Below the pieces are notes generated by a model. That model was not told the origin of the DNA. It worked only from the letters and a program-made list of their open reading frames with translations, and made no database searches. A stretch of DNA of 7,936 bases, taken from Candidatus Bipolaricaulota bacterium (GTDB taxonomy: Bacteria > Bipolaricaulota > Bipolaricaulia > Bipolaricaulales > Bipolaricaulaceae). Below are positions 1-6,232 of the stretch, piece after piece (position 1 is the first letter of the stretch; the number at the start of each line of letters is the position of its first letter). A program made the position numbers and the translations under genes. Location of the stretch: assembly GCA_025060555.1 (NCBI GenBank), contig JANXBC010000052.1:1-7936 (forward strand), given 5' to 3'.

Positions 1-333
1 CGGCGCTACGAGCGGAGGATCGCGGAGGACGCGGCGCTCGCCCAGGCCTACGCCCGCGCCCACGCCGCCTACCGCGCCGAGCGCCTGGCCCTCCTCTCCC
101 CCGCGGAACTCGCCTGGGTGCGGAAGAAGGGATATACGGGGCTTCTCATCACCGGGATCGCCGGGATTTTCAATTTCCGGCGGGTGAAGTGCCTCCACGC
201 TCAGCTGGCCCACTTTTTGGCCGGCCAGGAAAATCCTATTGGTAAACAAATTGCGCAAGAACTCCCTGGCCTTTCTTGTCCCGATAGCCGTTGCGCTAGG
301 ACGGTGTCTCTCACAGAGAAGGAATGCCGTTGA
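1..333 (+). CDS. 3' part of an unidentified gene, possibly with a replaced or decayed C-terminus
   Basis: The frame is open from the window edge to a TGA at 331-333, giving 110 visible residues; the start lies outside the window. The first ~40 residues are Ala/Arg/Glu-rich and helical in character (for example AALAQAYARAHAAYRAERL) and nearly every codon ends in G or C, so this part looks like a real protein end. From about base 125 the third-position GC preference disappears and the remaining ~70 residues look unlike the first part, with cysteines, a short hydrophobic GLLITGIAGIF run and no recognisable domain. The original gene may therefore have ended, or been interrupted, near 120-130, and the rest may be read-through into decayed DNA. 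I do not recognise the family. An internal GTG at 118 could be read as a start, but nothing resembling a ribosome site precedes it, so the open-ended partial reading is preferred. Confidence 0.4.
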   Translation, partial: RRYERRIAEDAALAQAYARAHAAYRAERLALLSPAELAWVRKKGYTGLLITGIAGIFNFRRVKCLHAQLAHFLAGQENPIGKQIAQELPGLSCPDSRCARTVSLTEKECR

Positions 334-1179
334 CCAGGGTGCAAATGTTTCGTGGGCTTGTACACAAGAGGCGAGCATCCTTTTGAGATCATAGGGAGTG
401 GTCATAGGATTCGAGTGTGAAGCACTGCTATGGCTTTTTGCTTTCGAATACAAAACGGACAAGAGGCACCATAGTGCCGGTTACCCACGTTTATCTCCGC
501 AAAAGCCCGCAAGCGAGAGCTTTCCCACCGCTTGCCTCGGCCCCGCAGCACCGGGTCCAGGAGATTCTCCATTGCCGCTTCCTCGGAGACCCCACCGCCT
601 TCGTCTGGCGCTTCACTTCTTTCGCCAGCCGGTCGAGTTTGGTTGGTGCTTAAAACTACCTGCGGATGGGCTTGGGATGCGGCAAGAATCCAAGAAGGGG
701 CGGACCAAGAAGCATGGTAGACCGCTATCCATCGCTCCCGCAGCTCCGTTTCCATTTCCGGCCCGCGGCCAAGGCCTTCCTGGTTTGGTGCAGGGTACCC
801 CGCAAGCGGAGCATATCAAGTTCGCCTCGGGAAGGATCCCCCAGATCGTCTTCGCTGAGCTGGAGAGGTACGCGCCGTCCTGAGAGAATGCGTATTGTTC
901 CTCGTTCAGGGGAAGATGCTCCTGCGAGAGCGGAATCCCCTCTTCCCCAACCTGGGTAAGGCGGGAGATACTTCGCGGACAAGTAGGATGTTCCACAAAC
1001 GCTTTCCCAAAACGAGGAGATAGCCCGGGTGCTGGCCCCGTGGTCCAGGGGATGAGGACGGCCTCCGAGAGCTGCATCTGGTGTAGTAGCCGTTGGCCTT
1101 GGTGAAGCGGTTTCCGCCGTCCACTTTCCTTTAAATCTCCTCACGATCTTTGGCTTTCGCGTTTTCTGAGAATGTTCTT
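334..1179. other. Gene-poor stretch with only short overlapping frames; looks like decayed coding DNA
   Basis: About 850 bases hold overlapping short open frames on both strands. None has a ribosome site, a recognisable domain or consistent codon use. The longest minus-strand frames (139 and 154 codons) and plus-strand frame (161 codons) overlap one another, which is what GC-rich non-coding or decayed DNA gives by chance. Frame-hopping fragments on the minus strand hint at old genes; the best is listed separately at 471-637. I see no tRNA-like, repeat-array or terminator structure here. Confidence 0.5.
471..637 (-). pseudogene. Possible relic of a coiled-coil-like hypothetical protein, one frameshift
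   Basis: Reading leftwards from 637, one frame gives LDRLAKEVKRQTKAVG, with the hydrophobic/charged spacing of a coiled coil. Near 590-595 that frame turns into low-quality sequence, while the neighbouring frame continues sensibly as VSEEAAMENLLDPVLRGRG, followed by a stretch containing RLRAFAEINVGNRHY, to about 471. A single-base change joins the two into one plausible protein piece. Upstream in the first frame a stop lies only a few codons away, so no start can be assigned. The family is unknown. This rests on amino-acid pattern alone and could be chance. Confidence 0.2.
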
Positions 1180-1412
1180 ATGCTGCCTTACGGATACACT
1201 CCCCGCTACACTTTCAACGATTTACAGCATCTTCCCCATGATCCGACTCAGACGGGAGGGAAAGGTGAAGAACACCCAGGGAAGCCCGAAAGGTGCTTCG
1301 TAAGGAGATTTACCGCCTGCGGGCGAGGAACGGGATATTTGGGGCTTGCAGACATTAACGATGAAAGCCAATACTTCATATCATCCGAAAAGGGAGCGAA
1401 ACCTCGTGCAGG
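1180..1412 (+). pseudogene. Frame-broken remnant of a RelE/ParE-family toxin gene
   Basis: Intact RelE/ParE toxins are ~80-90-residue ribonucleases or gyrase inhibitors paired with an antitoxin. Several pieces of the family pattern occur here in the right order over 77 codons. From an ATG at 1180 the frame reads YTPRYTFNDLQHLPHDP, matching the family N-terminus (Y.PR...DL..LP). At 1302, in a different frame, comes KEIYRLRARNG (family: g.YRLRvGdyR). In the first frame again comes ADINDES at about 1348-1368 (family: the beta-strand / D-D-E segment). At 1371-1412, in the second frame, comes ILHIIRKGSETSCR (family: v.i..i.hRsevYR). At least two frame changes and a TAA at about 1301 break it, so it cannot make the protein. 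No antitoxin is recognisable beside it. The comparison is from memory of the family consensus, not an alignment. Confidence 0.45.
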
Positions 1413-2180
1413 TCGGTCGCCACGTCCGCATCCCCCAAGAGCTCCCCTCGCTATAGCCTTTCCCCATCGGGCAGCCTTAGGGTTTCCGGGCCTTTACTTG
1501 AATCCCAGCTGTCGGGAACCGAGGAATGGTTTCTAGCCACGGATCAATCCATTGTTTTTCAGGAGCTGAACCACGTCCTTCGCCCACCCTCTCTCGCACC
1601 TATGCGCGAAGTGCGGATCAGGAGAGGATGAAGCGGTTATTGCTGGAAAAGTTAGGTGGGCTTTCGCCAACCCCAAGCCACCGCTTACTACTTGAGCCTG
1701 CGGGGTCACAGCGGGAATGGCTTAAGGGATGTACACCGTGGGCCCCGCATCTCAACCGGTCTCGGCATAAGGAAGTCGGGCGCTAGGGTGCTTTGACAAA
1801 AGGGGTGCAGCAGGGGAACCTGATTCCTTTGGAGCGCTGCGGCGGAAAGTGCGAGCTGTTTAGTCTTCGCTGCGTACTTGGATGGAGTGTATGGCCAACG
1901 CTGGAAGAACAAGGCAGTACTGTCGGTGAGAAAGCGGTTTTTGGAGGCGTGCGTTCTGCGAGGTGCGGGCAACGGAGGAAGCCGATGGTCAAGATGCTGG
2001 TCTATGTCCTGCACCGCTAACTTTGTCCCTGGTAGACCGCTACCTTTACAACTGAGCACCCTGAAAATGCGGTTGAATAGGCGTTACCGTTGGTGCGGAC
2101 GCAAAAGGAGACTTTGTTTTGTGGGGCTATGAGGGCTCAGCCTGGAACCAAGCTGACACCCAACGTGCTCTCCCCTAACC
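1413..2180. other. Gene-poor stretch following the toxin relic; no intact gene seen
   Basis: No frame here has a ribosome site and a recognisable domain. Two fragments read more like protein than the rest. One is the frame ending at 1631, which contains EEWFLATDQSIVFQELNHVL and runs on from the last piece of the toxin relic without an ATG. The other is a frame around 1872-1950 containing AYLDGVYGQRWKNKAVLSVR, which looks vaguely like transposase sequence but cannot be assigned. No terminal inverted repeats, target duplications or tRNA-like sequence were found. The operon promoter begins near 2181. Confidence 0.45.
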
Positions 2181-2216
2181 CTGACAACCCAGCATGGAAT
2201 ATTTTAAAAATATTAT
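2181..2216 (+). promoter_or_regulatory. Likely promoter/leader of the secreted-protein operon, with an AT-rich palindrome
   Basis: A sharp AT-rich island interrupts GC-rich surroundings just before the operon. CTGACA at 2181-2186 resembles a -35 box, and TAAAAA (2205-2210) lies 18 bases after it as a weak -10. Overlapping this is a perfect 8-base inverted repeat with a one-base centre, AATATTTT-A-AAAATATT (2198-2214), which could be an operator or simply part of the AT-rich promoter. It ends three bases before the ribosome site. Confidence 0.35.
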
Positions 2217-2224
2217 AGGAGGTG
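2217..2224 (+). promoter_or_regulatory. Strong ribosome binding site (AGGAGGTG)
   Basis: An eight-base match to the anti-Shine-Dalgarno complement ends 7 bases before the ATG at 2232. It fixes that start and marks the gene as real despite the absence of known homologues. Confidence 0.85.
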
Positions 2225-2231
2225 AATAGTT

Positions 2232-2630
2232 ATGAGGAAAACGTTTATGTTGATCGGCATAGGGCTCTTAGCCATGTTGGTGAGCAGTATGGCACGTGCT
2301 GAGTTATTACCTCTGCCACAAAGAATTTTTTACGCACTGTCGACGGGTGCTTTAGGGCTTGAAGGGGTTAGCCCTCAATACCTGGTTCCTAATGGCGTCA
2401 TTTATGGATGTTGGCCTACAGGGGCTATCTGCGGTTTAAACTGTTCGAGAATAAGCTATGCATGTGTTCCTTATTGTCTCTTGTTTGGAAACCCAACGGT
2501 GTATTACTGTGAAGCAGGGTGTCAATATTTTTGCTATACTCGTTATGGTAGCTGGGTTGAATGTAGGAATATTAGACCCGTTGGATGTCTCTGTGACGTG
2601 CAACTTCCTGAGTGTCCCTCCGCGGGATGA
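2232..2630 (+). CDS. Secreted 12-cysteine small protein, family unknown
   Basis: The 132-residue protein begins with a textbook Sec signal peptide: basic RK at 2-3, a hydrophobic core at about 5-17 and an ARA site predicting cleavage after residue 23. The mature part has a ~36-residue cysteine-free lead and then 12 cysteines at 60, 67, 71, 78, 82, 93, 97, 101, 111, 119, 121 and 128. The spacing x6-x3-x6-x3-x10-x3-x3-x9-x7-x1-x6 starts with a duplicated C-x6-C-x3-C-type unit. An even count in an exported protein suggests up to six disulfides, as in knottin-like or EGF-like folds, but the spacing matches no family I know. It is rich in Tyr, Gly and Pro, and has no lipobox or C-terminal anchor. 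The stop lies 11 bases before the next gene, so both are probably co-transcribed and may interact outside the membrane. Function unknown. Confidence 0.8.
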   Translation: MRKTFMLIGIGLLAMLVSSMARAELLPLPQRIFYALSTGALGLEGVSPQYLVPNGVIYGCWPTGAICGLNCSRISYACVPYCLLFGNPTVYYCEAGCQYFCYTRYGSWVECRNIRPVGCLCDVQLPECPSAG

Positions 2631-2641
2631 GGTGAGGTAAA

Positions 2642-4009
2642 ATGAAATTCAGCATAATAAATTTGCTGCTCGCTAGTTTTGCGGCATTCCTCGGTTTTGG
2701 GTATGAAAAGGACGCATGCTTGCGATGTTCTCCCGCGCCCGAATTCTCCCCTGTTTTGGTAGGATGCGACGGGACTTTGGTCGCAGTGCACATGGAAAGC
2801 GTTCGCTCTTTGGTCTGGGGCGTTGGCGTGAGTCGCTCCGTGAACGGAGGGGAAACGTTTGAGTATTTAGGGGAGTTGAGGATTCCGGATACATGTCAAG
2901 AATGCTCTCAGGGCTGGCCCGCCCTTGTTTGTGCTCCCGATGGAAGCTTGTACCTCGCCCTGGTCTCAGGAGATCAGAACCTAGTTTTGCGTTCTCGAGA
3001 CTTTGGAAAGACCTTTTTCCCGGTTTTTTCGATTCTCTCTAGCGAATGCCCCGCCTGCCTTTACCCTTCGATTTTCATATCTTTAGAAAAAATTTATCTC
3101 ATGGTTTCCGAAGTTCTGCAAAAACGTGTTCTCGTGTTTTCGAGCGATTTAGAAGGGAAGAGAAGGAGCTCGACTGTGGTGGCAGAAAACGCGATGTTGG
3201 GCAAGCTCATTGGCTATAAAGAGCTTTTATATAGCGCTTTTATTCGCTGGAAACTTCCTGTGGACCTTGTCCCTCCTTTGGGTATCCCTGACCGGCTTGC
3301 GCCGTTAGGCGATCTTCTTGTTCAGTACTGCCGATTGCATCCAGCTGAACTCGTCGTCGCTTTTTCTTCGGACGAAGGACAAACATGGGGCATTTCCCCG
3401 CCTTTGGCTCTCATAAATGTTCCGGCCAAAGTTAGTGAGCAATACGCTTCGTTTATCTATGGTGGTCTAGAAGCGCCTTTCATCGTGAATCCTGCCATTG
3501 ATCCACATACAGGAAACATATATTTCACTTTTCCAGGGGCGAACGAGGAGGGGGATATGGATGTCTATGTCTTTGGGGTAAATGCTAATCTAGAGGTTAT
3601 TCTTCCTCCTACACGGGTGCGGAAAGAGCCTGGAAAAGAACGGTTTCTCCCTAATATCGCGATCGCTCCTAACGGCGTTATTGGTGTGGCTTTTTACGAG
3701 CTGGATAAGACTGAGCTTCAAATTGACGTATGGTTTGGGGTGTCCATGGACGGTGGCCAAACCTTTGACTGCCAACGTCTGAATGCAGTCCCTTCTCCCA
3801 TTCCGCCTGTGGTCATGCAGCTCACTAGATCAGGGCACTTTGACCCTTCAATGCCTCCCGGTTATATTGGCGAAAGCATCGGAATTTGGGCTGACAGAAC
3901 CTTCTTCTACATGGCATGGACCGATTTTAGAAATCGGATTGTCACCCATGATTACCCCCAGGGGCGCCCTGATATGGACCTGTATTTTGTTAGGGTGTCT
4001 GTGCCTTAA
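2642..4009 (+). CDS. Secreted Asp-box (BNR) beta-propeller protein, sialidase-like fold
   Basis: The 455-residue protein starts with K2 and a hydrophobic stretch (about 5-19), a probable signal peptide with an unclear cleavage site and no lipobox. Asp-box motifs (S-x-D-x-G-x-T-F/W) occur at 66-73 (SVNGGETF), 118-125 (SRDFGKTF), 242-249 (SSDEGQTW) and 368-375 (SMDGGQTF), with a degenerate one near 167. The end (about 409-449, containing ESIGIWAD, AWTDFRN and DMDLYF) is typical of the last blade of BNR-repeat proteins. Such proteins bind or cleave glycans or act as scaffolds. A tripeptide RIP (80-82) comes after the first Asp box rather than before it, and no arginine triad is evident, so sialidase activity is doubtful. 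CxxC pairs at 26-29, 85-88 and 136-139 sit at equivalent places in three successive blades, which is unusual. Its ribosome site (AGGTG, 2630-2634) overlaps the end of the upstream stop codon. Base composition (30 G/C in a 60-base sample) is lower than that of the VWA gene. Confidence 0.85.
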   Translation: MKFSIINLLLASFAAFLGFGYEKDACLRCSPAPEFSPVLVGCDGTLVAVHMESVRSLVWGVGVSRSVNGGETFEYLGELRIPDTCQECSQGWPALVCAPDGSLYLALVSGDQNLVLRSRDFGKTFFPVFSILSSECPACLYPSIFISLEKIYLMVSEVLQKRVLVFSSDLEGKRRSSTVVAENAMLGKLIGYKELLYSAFIRWKLPVDLVPPLGIPDRLAPLGDLLVQYCRLHPAELVVAFSSDEGQTWGISPPLALINVPAKVSEQYASFIYGGLEAPFIVNPAIDPHTGNIYFTFPGANEEGDMDVYVFGVNANLEVILPPTRVRKEPGKERFLPNIAIAPNGVIGVAFYELDKTELQIDVWFGVSMDGGQTFDCQRLNAVPSPIPPVVMQLTRSGHFDPSMPPGYIGESIGIWADRTFFYMAWTDFRNRIVTHDYPQGRPDMDLYFVRVSVP

Positions 4010-4010
4010 A

Positions 4011-4044
4011 GGGAAGGGAGCCGCTTGAGGCGGCCCCCTTTCCC
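4011..4044. terminator. Long hairpin between convergent genes, probable bidirectional terminator
   Basis: GGGAAGGG-A-GCCGC and GCGGC-C-CCCTTTCCC can pair into a ~13-bp GC-rich stem with one mismatch, one bulge and a five-base loop (4025-4029). It begins 1 base after the propeller stop codon and ends 17 bases from the VWA stop codon on the other strand. Neither side has a long T-run (the minus strand has TTTAA), so efficiency is uncertain, but the position strongly suggests termination of both genes. Confidence 0.55.
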
Positions 4045-4061
4045 TAAGTGAGGTCGGAGCC

Positions 4062-6161
4062 CTATGGATCGGCCTTCACTGTGGGCGGCCGGTTCACGTT
4101 GGTCACGGTGATCACCACCTGGTCCTCAGCCATTCCGCCGCAGGCGTCGACTACGCGCAGAGTGGCGATCACCTTGAGCGGCTCGCATCCCTCCACCTCA
4201 GGGGCCACGAACACCGGGCAGAGGGTATCCGCACCGATGAGTTTCCCGGCGGTGACGGTCCAGAAAATCTGGATTGGGTCACGATCGGGATCACCGGCGC
4301 GCCCCAGGATCGTCACCTGACCACACTCAGGTACGGTGAGGTCAGGCCCGGCGTCAGCCCAAGGGGCTTGATTCACGTTGCGCACAAAGATCCGCACCGT
4401 ATCCTTGGCCTCGGCCCCACAGGCATCCCGCACGGCAACCACGAGCTCCACCACCTCACCCTCGCACTTGCTTGTAAGCGGAGCGGTGTACACTGGGGTG
4501 AGGCTGCGGGGGTTGTCGAGCGTGCCACGATTGCAGGGGATGCTCCAAAGCACGGTGATGGGATCACCGTCAGGATCCACGGCCGTAGCTTGGATCTGGA
4601 CCTTTTGACCCTCATCGACCACGAGGTCTGGCCCAGCCTCCACCATCGGCGGATTGTTCACGTTGAGGACGTGCACGATGATCGTGTCCTGGGCGCGGCC
4701 ACCGCAGCAGTCCTCAGCAACCACGGTGATGGAGACGAATTCGCCGCCGCAATCCGAGACCATGGGGGCATAGTAGATCGTCTCGATGCCGTTGGGATCA
4801 GAGAAGTGGCCCTTGGGCGCCGACCAAGTCACCTTGATCAGGTCCTTGTCGGGATCATAAACCTGGGCCCGCAGGACGATGCTCTTCCCTTCATCCACGG
4901 TTTTTGCTGGCGTGATGAGTCCAACGGGGGCAACAGGTTGAGAGGGGGCGCATACCTGCGGTGTTTTCGGGGCTGTAGGTGGGCAAGCTGTGGCCTGCGG
5001 GCACGGCGCGCAGGAGCCGTCGTCATAGATGAAGTTGAGTCCGGGGCCGCCGTCGATGAAATTGCACCCCGGCCCACCGAGGATCACGTCCGAACAGGGC
5101 CCGCCGAAGAGCTTGTCGTTCCCGGCCTCGCCCTCAATGCGATCATCCCCGTCTTCGCCGTAGATGGTGTCGTCGCCATCCCCGCCAAAAAGGAGGTCTT
5201 TGCCAGATCCGCCGAGGATGAGGTCGCAGCCACCTCCTCCCTGGATCATGTCATCGCCGGGCCCACCAATGAGAAGATCGTTTCCCTCAAACCCGAAGAT
5301 TCGGTCGTTGCCGCCCAAGCCCAGGATGAGGTCGTTCCCCGGCGTACCGAAGAGCGAGTCATCACCGTCGCTGCCCACGATGACCTTCTCCGGAGGATTG
5401 GTCTGGAGGAAGCAGAGGATCACATCCCACATGGGGTCTGTGCACGGAGCGTAGGGGAGGTGTTGCAAAAGGAGGGCGATGATGTTGGCATCGACCTTGT
5501 ACTTGGCAAAGCAGGAGGGCACGGTCACTGCTGGTGTTGGGGCGGCAAGCTCGATGAGGAGGCCTGGGAGTTTGGTCGGGTCTTCGGCTAGGATGAATTT
5601 ACCTCCACATTTTTCCGCGAGGGCCCGCAGCGATGCTTGCGCTTGCGCTTCTAGAGCGATGCCCACCACATCCACTACGTAACCCTTCGGGCAGAGGCTT
5701 GTGACCACAGCCAAGGGATCACCGCCGCAGGTCTCCTCGCCGTCGGTGAGGAGGATCAGACGCGTTCCCGTGGGCGCCGAGGCGGCGCCAAACTTTAATG
5801 CCTCGGCCAATGGAGTCCAGCCCTTGGCCCCCAATCCCTGGATCTTTTGGACGACCGCGGACCGCTCGGTCGCTGAATGTACGCCGTAAGCCAAAACGAG
5901 CTCGATGTCCGCACAGCTTTGGGCCTTGGGTTCACCGGGAAGACGATGGCCAAACGCCACAAGCCCGAAGGACGTGCTCTCGGGGATAGTCTGGATCGTC
6001 TGAATCAACGCCTCTTTCGCCCAGGCGATCTTCGTCCTTCCCGCAGTCCACGGATCGTTCATGGAATTGGAGGCATCGAGGATGAACATGTAGCCCGTGG
6101 GTCCAGCCAGGGTGCCCAAGCCCACCGCTAAGAGCAGCACGGCCAAACACATCGCTCTCAT
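4062..6161 (-). CDS. Secreted von Willebrand A / RTX-repeat / Ig-like (PKD-type) surface protein
   Basis: The ATG at 6161 is chosen (699 residues) because AAGGAGG (6173-6167) lies 5 bases upstream and the N-terminus becomes a signal peptide (about 1-19, TLA then G). A GTG at 6236 also opens the frame, but it would overlap dprA and bury the signal. Residues 22-205 form a VWA domain with a complete MIDAS metal site: D29-x-S31-x-S33, T116 and D140 (LLTDGEE). A Cys-containing linker leads to 13 tandem GGxGxDxLx calcium-binding nonapeptides at 263-379. A Pro/Cys linker (384-408) follows, then three Ig-like repeats at about 409-503, 504-597 and 598-690, each with DPDxDpI, an aromatic W core, a paired Cys set and a closing NVN-x-[PA]-P. 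The family suggests Ca-stabilised extracellular adhesion or protein binding. RTX proteins usually leave by type I export with a C-terminal signal; this one has a Sec signal and central RTX repeats. It ends at the start of what would be a fourth repeat. Confidence 0.88.
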   Translation of the reverse strand: MRAMCLAVLLLAVGLGTLAGPTGYMFILDASNSMNDPWTAGRTKIAWAKEALIQTIQTIPESTSFGLVAFGHRLPGEPKAQSCADIELVLAYGVHSATERSAVVQKIQGLGAKGWTPLAEALKFGAASAPTGTRLILLTDGEETCGGDPLAVVTSLCPKGYVVDVVGIALEAQAQASLRALAEKCGGKFILAEDPTKLPGLLIELAAPTPAVTVPSCFAKYKVDANIIALLLQHLPYAPCTDPMWDVILCFLQTNPPEKVIVGSDGDDSLFGTPGNDLILGLGGNDRIFGFEGNDLLIGGPGDDMIQGGGGCDLILGGSGKDLLFGGDGDDTIYGEDGDDRIEGEAGNDKLFGGPCSDVILGGPGCNFIDGGPGLNFIYDDGSCAPCPQATACPPTAPKTPQVCAPSQPVAPVGLITPAKTVDEGKSIVLRAQVYDPDKDLIKVTWSAPKGHFSDPNGIETIYYAPMVSDCGGEFVSITVVAEDCCGGRAQDTIIVHVLNVNNPPMVEAGPDLVVDEGQKVQIQATAVDPDGDPITVLWSIPCNRGTLDNPRSLTPVYTAPLTSKCEGEVVELVVAVRDACGAEAKDTVRIFVRNVNQAPWADAGPDLTVPECGQVTILGRAGDPDRDPIQIFWTVTAGKLIGADTLCPVFVAPEVEGCEPLKVIATLRVVDACGGMAEDQVVITVTNVNRPPTVKADP
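4065..4937 (-). repeat. Three tandem ~94-residue Ig-like/PKD-type repeats within the VWA protein
   Basis: The three units (residues about 409-503, 504-597 and 598-690) share the order: V-DEG or V-PECG, A-x-DPDxDPI, W(S/T), Y/F-x-AP, a Cys in the loop (C471, C566, C659), a second Cys after a D (C485, C581, C674), D-x(2-3)-V/I, and NVN-x-[PA]-P. The two cysteines per unit are well placed to form a repeat-specific disulfide. The tail NVNRPP plus six residues is the beginning of another unit. Confidence 0.85.
5025..5375 (-). repeat. Thirteen tandem RTX (GGxGxDxLx) nonapeptide repeats
   Basis: Thirteen consecutive 27-base units encode residues 263-379 of the VWA protein. Units 1-10 keep most of the GGxG[ND]Dxhx calcium-binding pattern, with Cys replacing the first of the paired acidic/Asn positions in unit 6. 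Units 11-13 drift (GGPCSDVIL, GGPGCNFID, GGPGLNFIY), losing key Asp residues and gaining cysteines at 356 and 366. Together with C312 in unit 6, three cysteines lie inside the roll, which is unusual for RTX repeats. Confidence 0.92.
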
Positions 6162-6166
6162 GGAGA

Positions 6167-6194
6167 CCTCCTTGGTCATCCCGGAAGGAGTATA
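6167..6194 (-). promoter_or_regulatory. Possible promoter -10 and strong ribosome site for the VWA gene
   Basis: In the 71-base dprA-VWA gap, TATACT (minus strand, 6194-6189) is a good -10 hexamer, but no clear -35 lies 16-18 bases upstream; a poor TTACAT sits 20 bases away. AAGGAGG (6173-6167) is a strong ribosome site 5 bases before the ATG at 6161. The gene could be transcribed from here or by read-through from dprA. Confidence 0.4.
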
Positions 6195-6232
6195 GCGGGG
6201 AAATGCGTTCAGGTATGTAACGCTAGCAACAT

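Noticed and set aside
151..186. TGIAGIFNFRR resembles the N-terminus of glutamine-dependent asparagine synthetase (MCGIAGIFNF)
   Set aside because: The essential Met-Cys start is absent (codons read Ile-Thr), it sits inside a longer open frame, and nothing after it matches the family. It is probably chance.
1872..1950. AYLDGVYGQRWKNKAVLSVR as a possible transposase fragment
   Set aside because: It has a vaguely transposase-like feel, but no family could be named and no inverted repeats or catalytic residues were found.
715..2042. 13-base direct repeat TGGTAGACCGCTA at 715-727 and 2030-2042
   Set aside because: A shared 13-mer is expected about once by chance in a window this size, and the flanks do not match, so there is no case for att sites or IS ends.
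2879..2887. RIP tripeptide in the propeller as the sialidase catalytic FRIP motif
   Set aside because: It falls after the first Asp box rather than before it and lacks the preceding aromatic residue; no arginine triad is evident.
4368..5591. 407-codon open frame on the plus strand
   Set aside because: It is antisense to the VWA/RTX gene. Its repetitive His/Asp/Val-rich product is the shadow of the GC-rich RTX and Ig-like repeats, and it has no ribosome site or domain.
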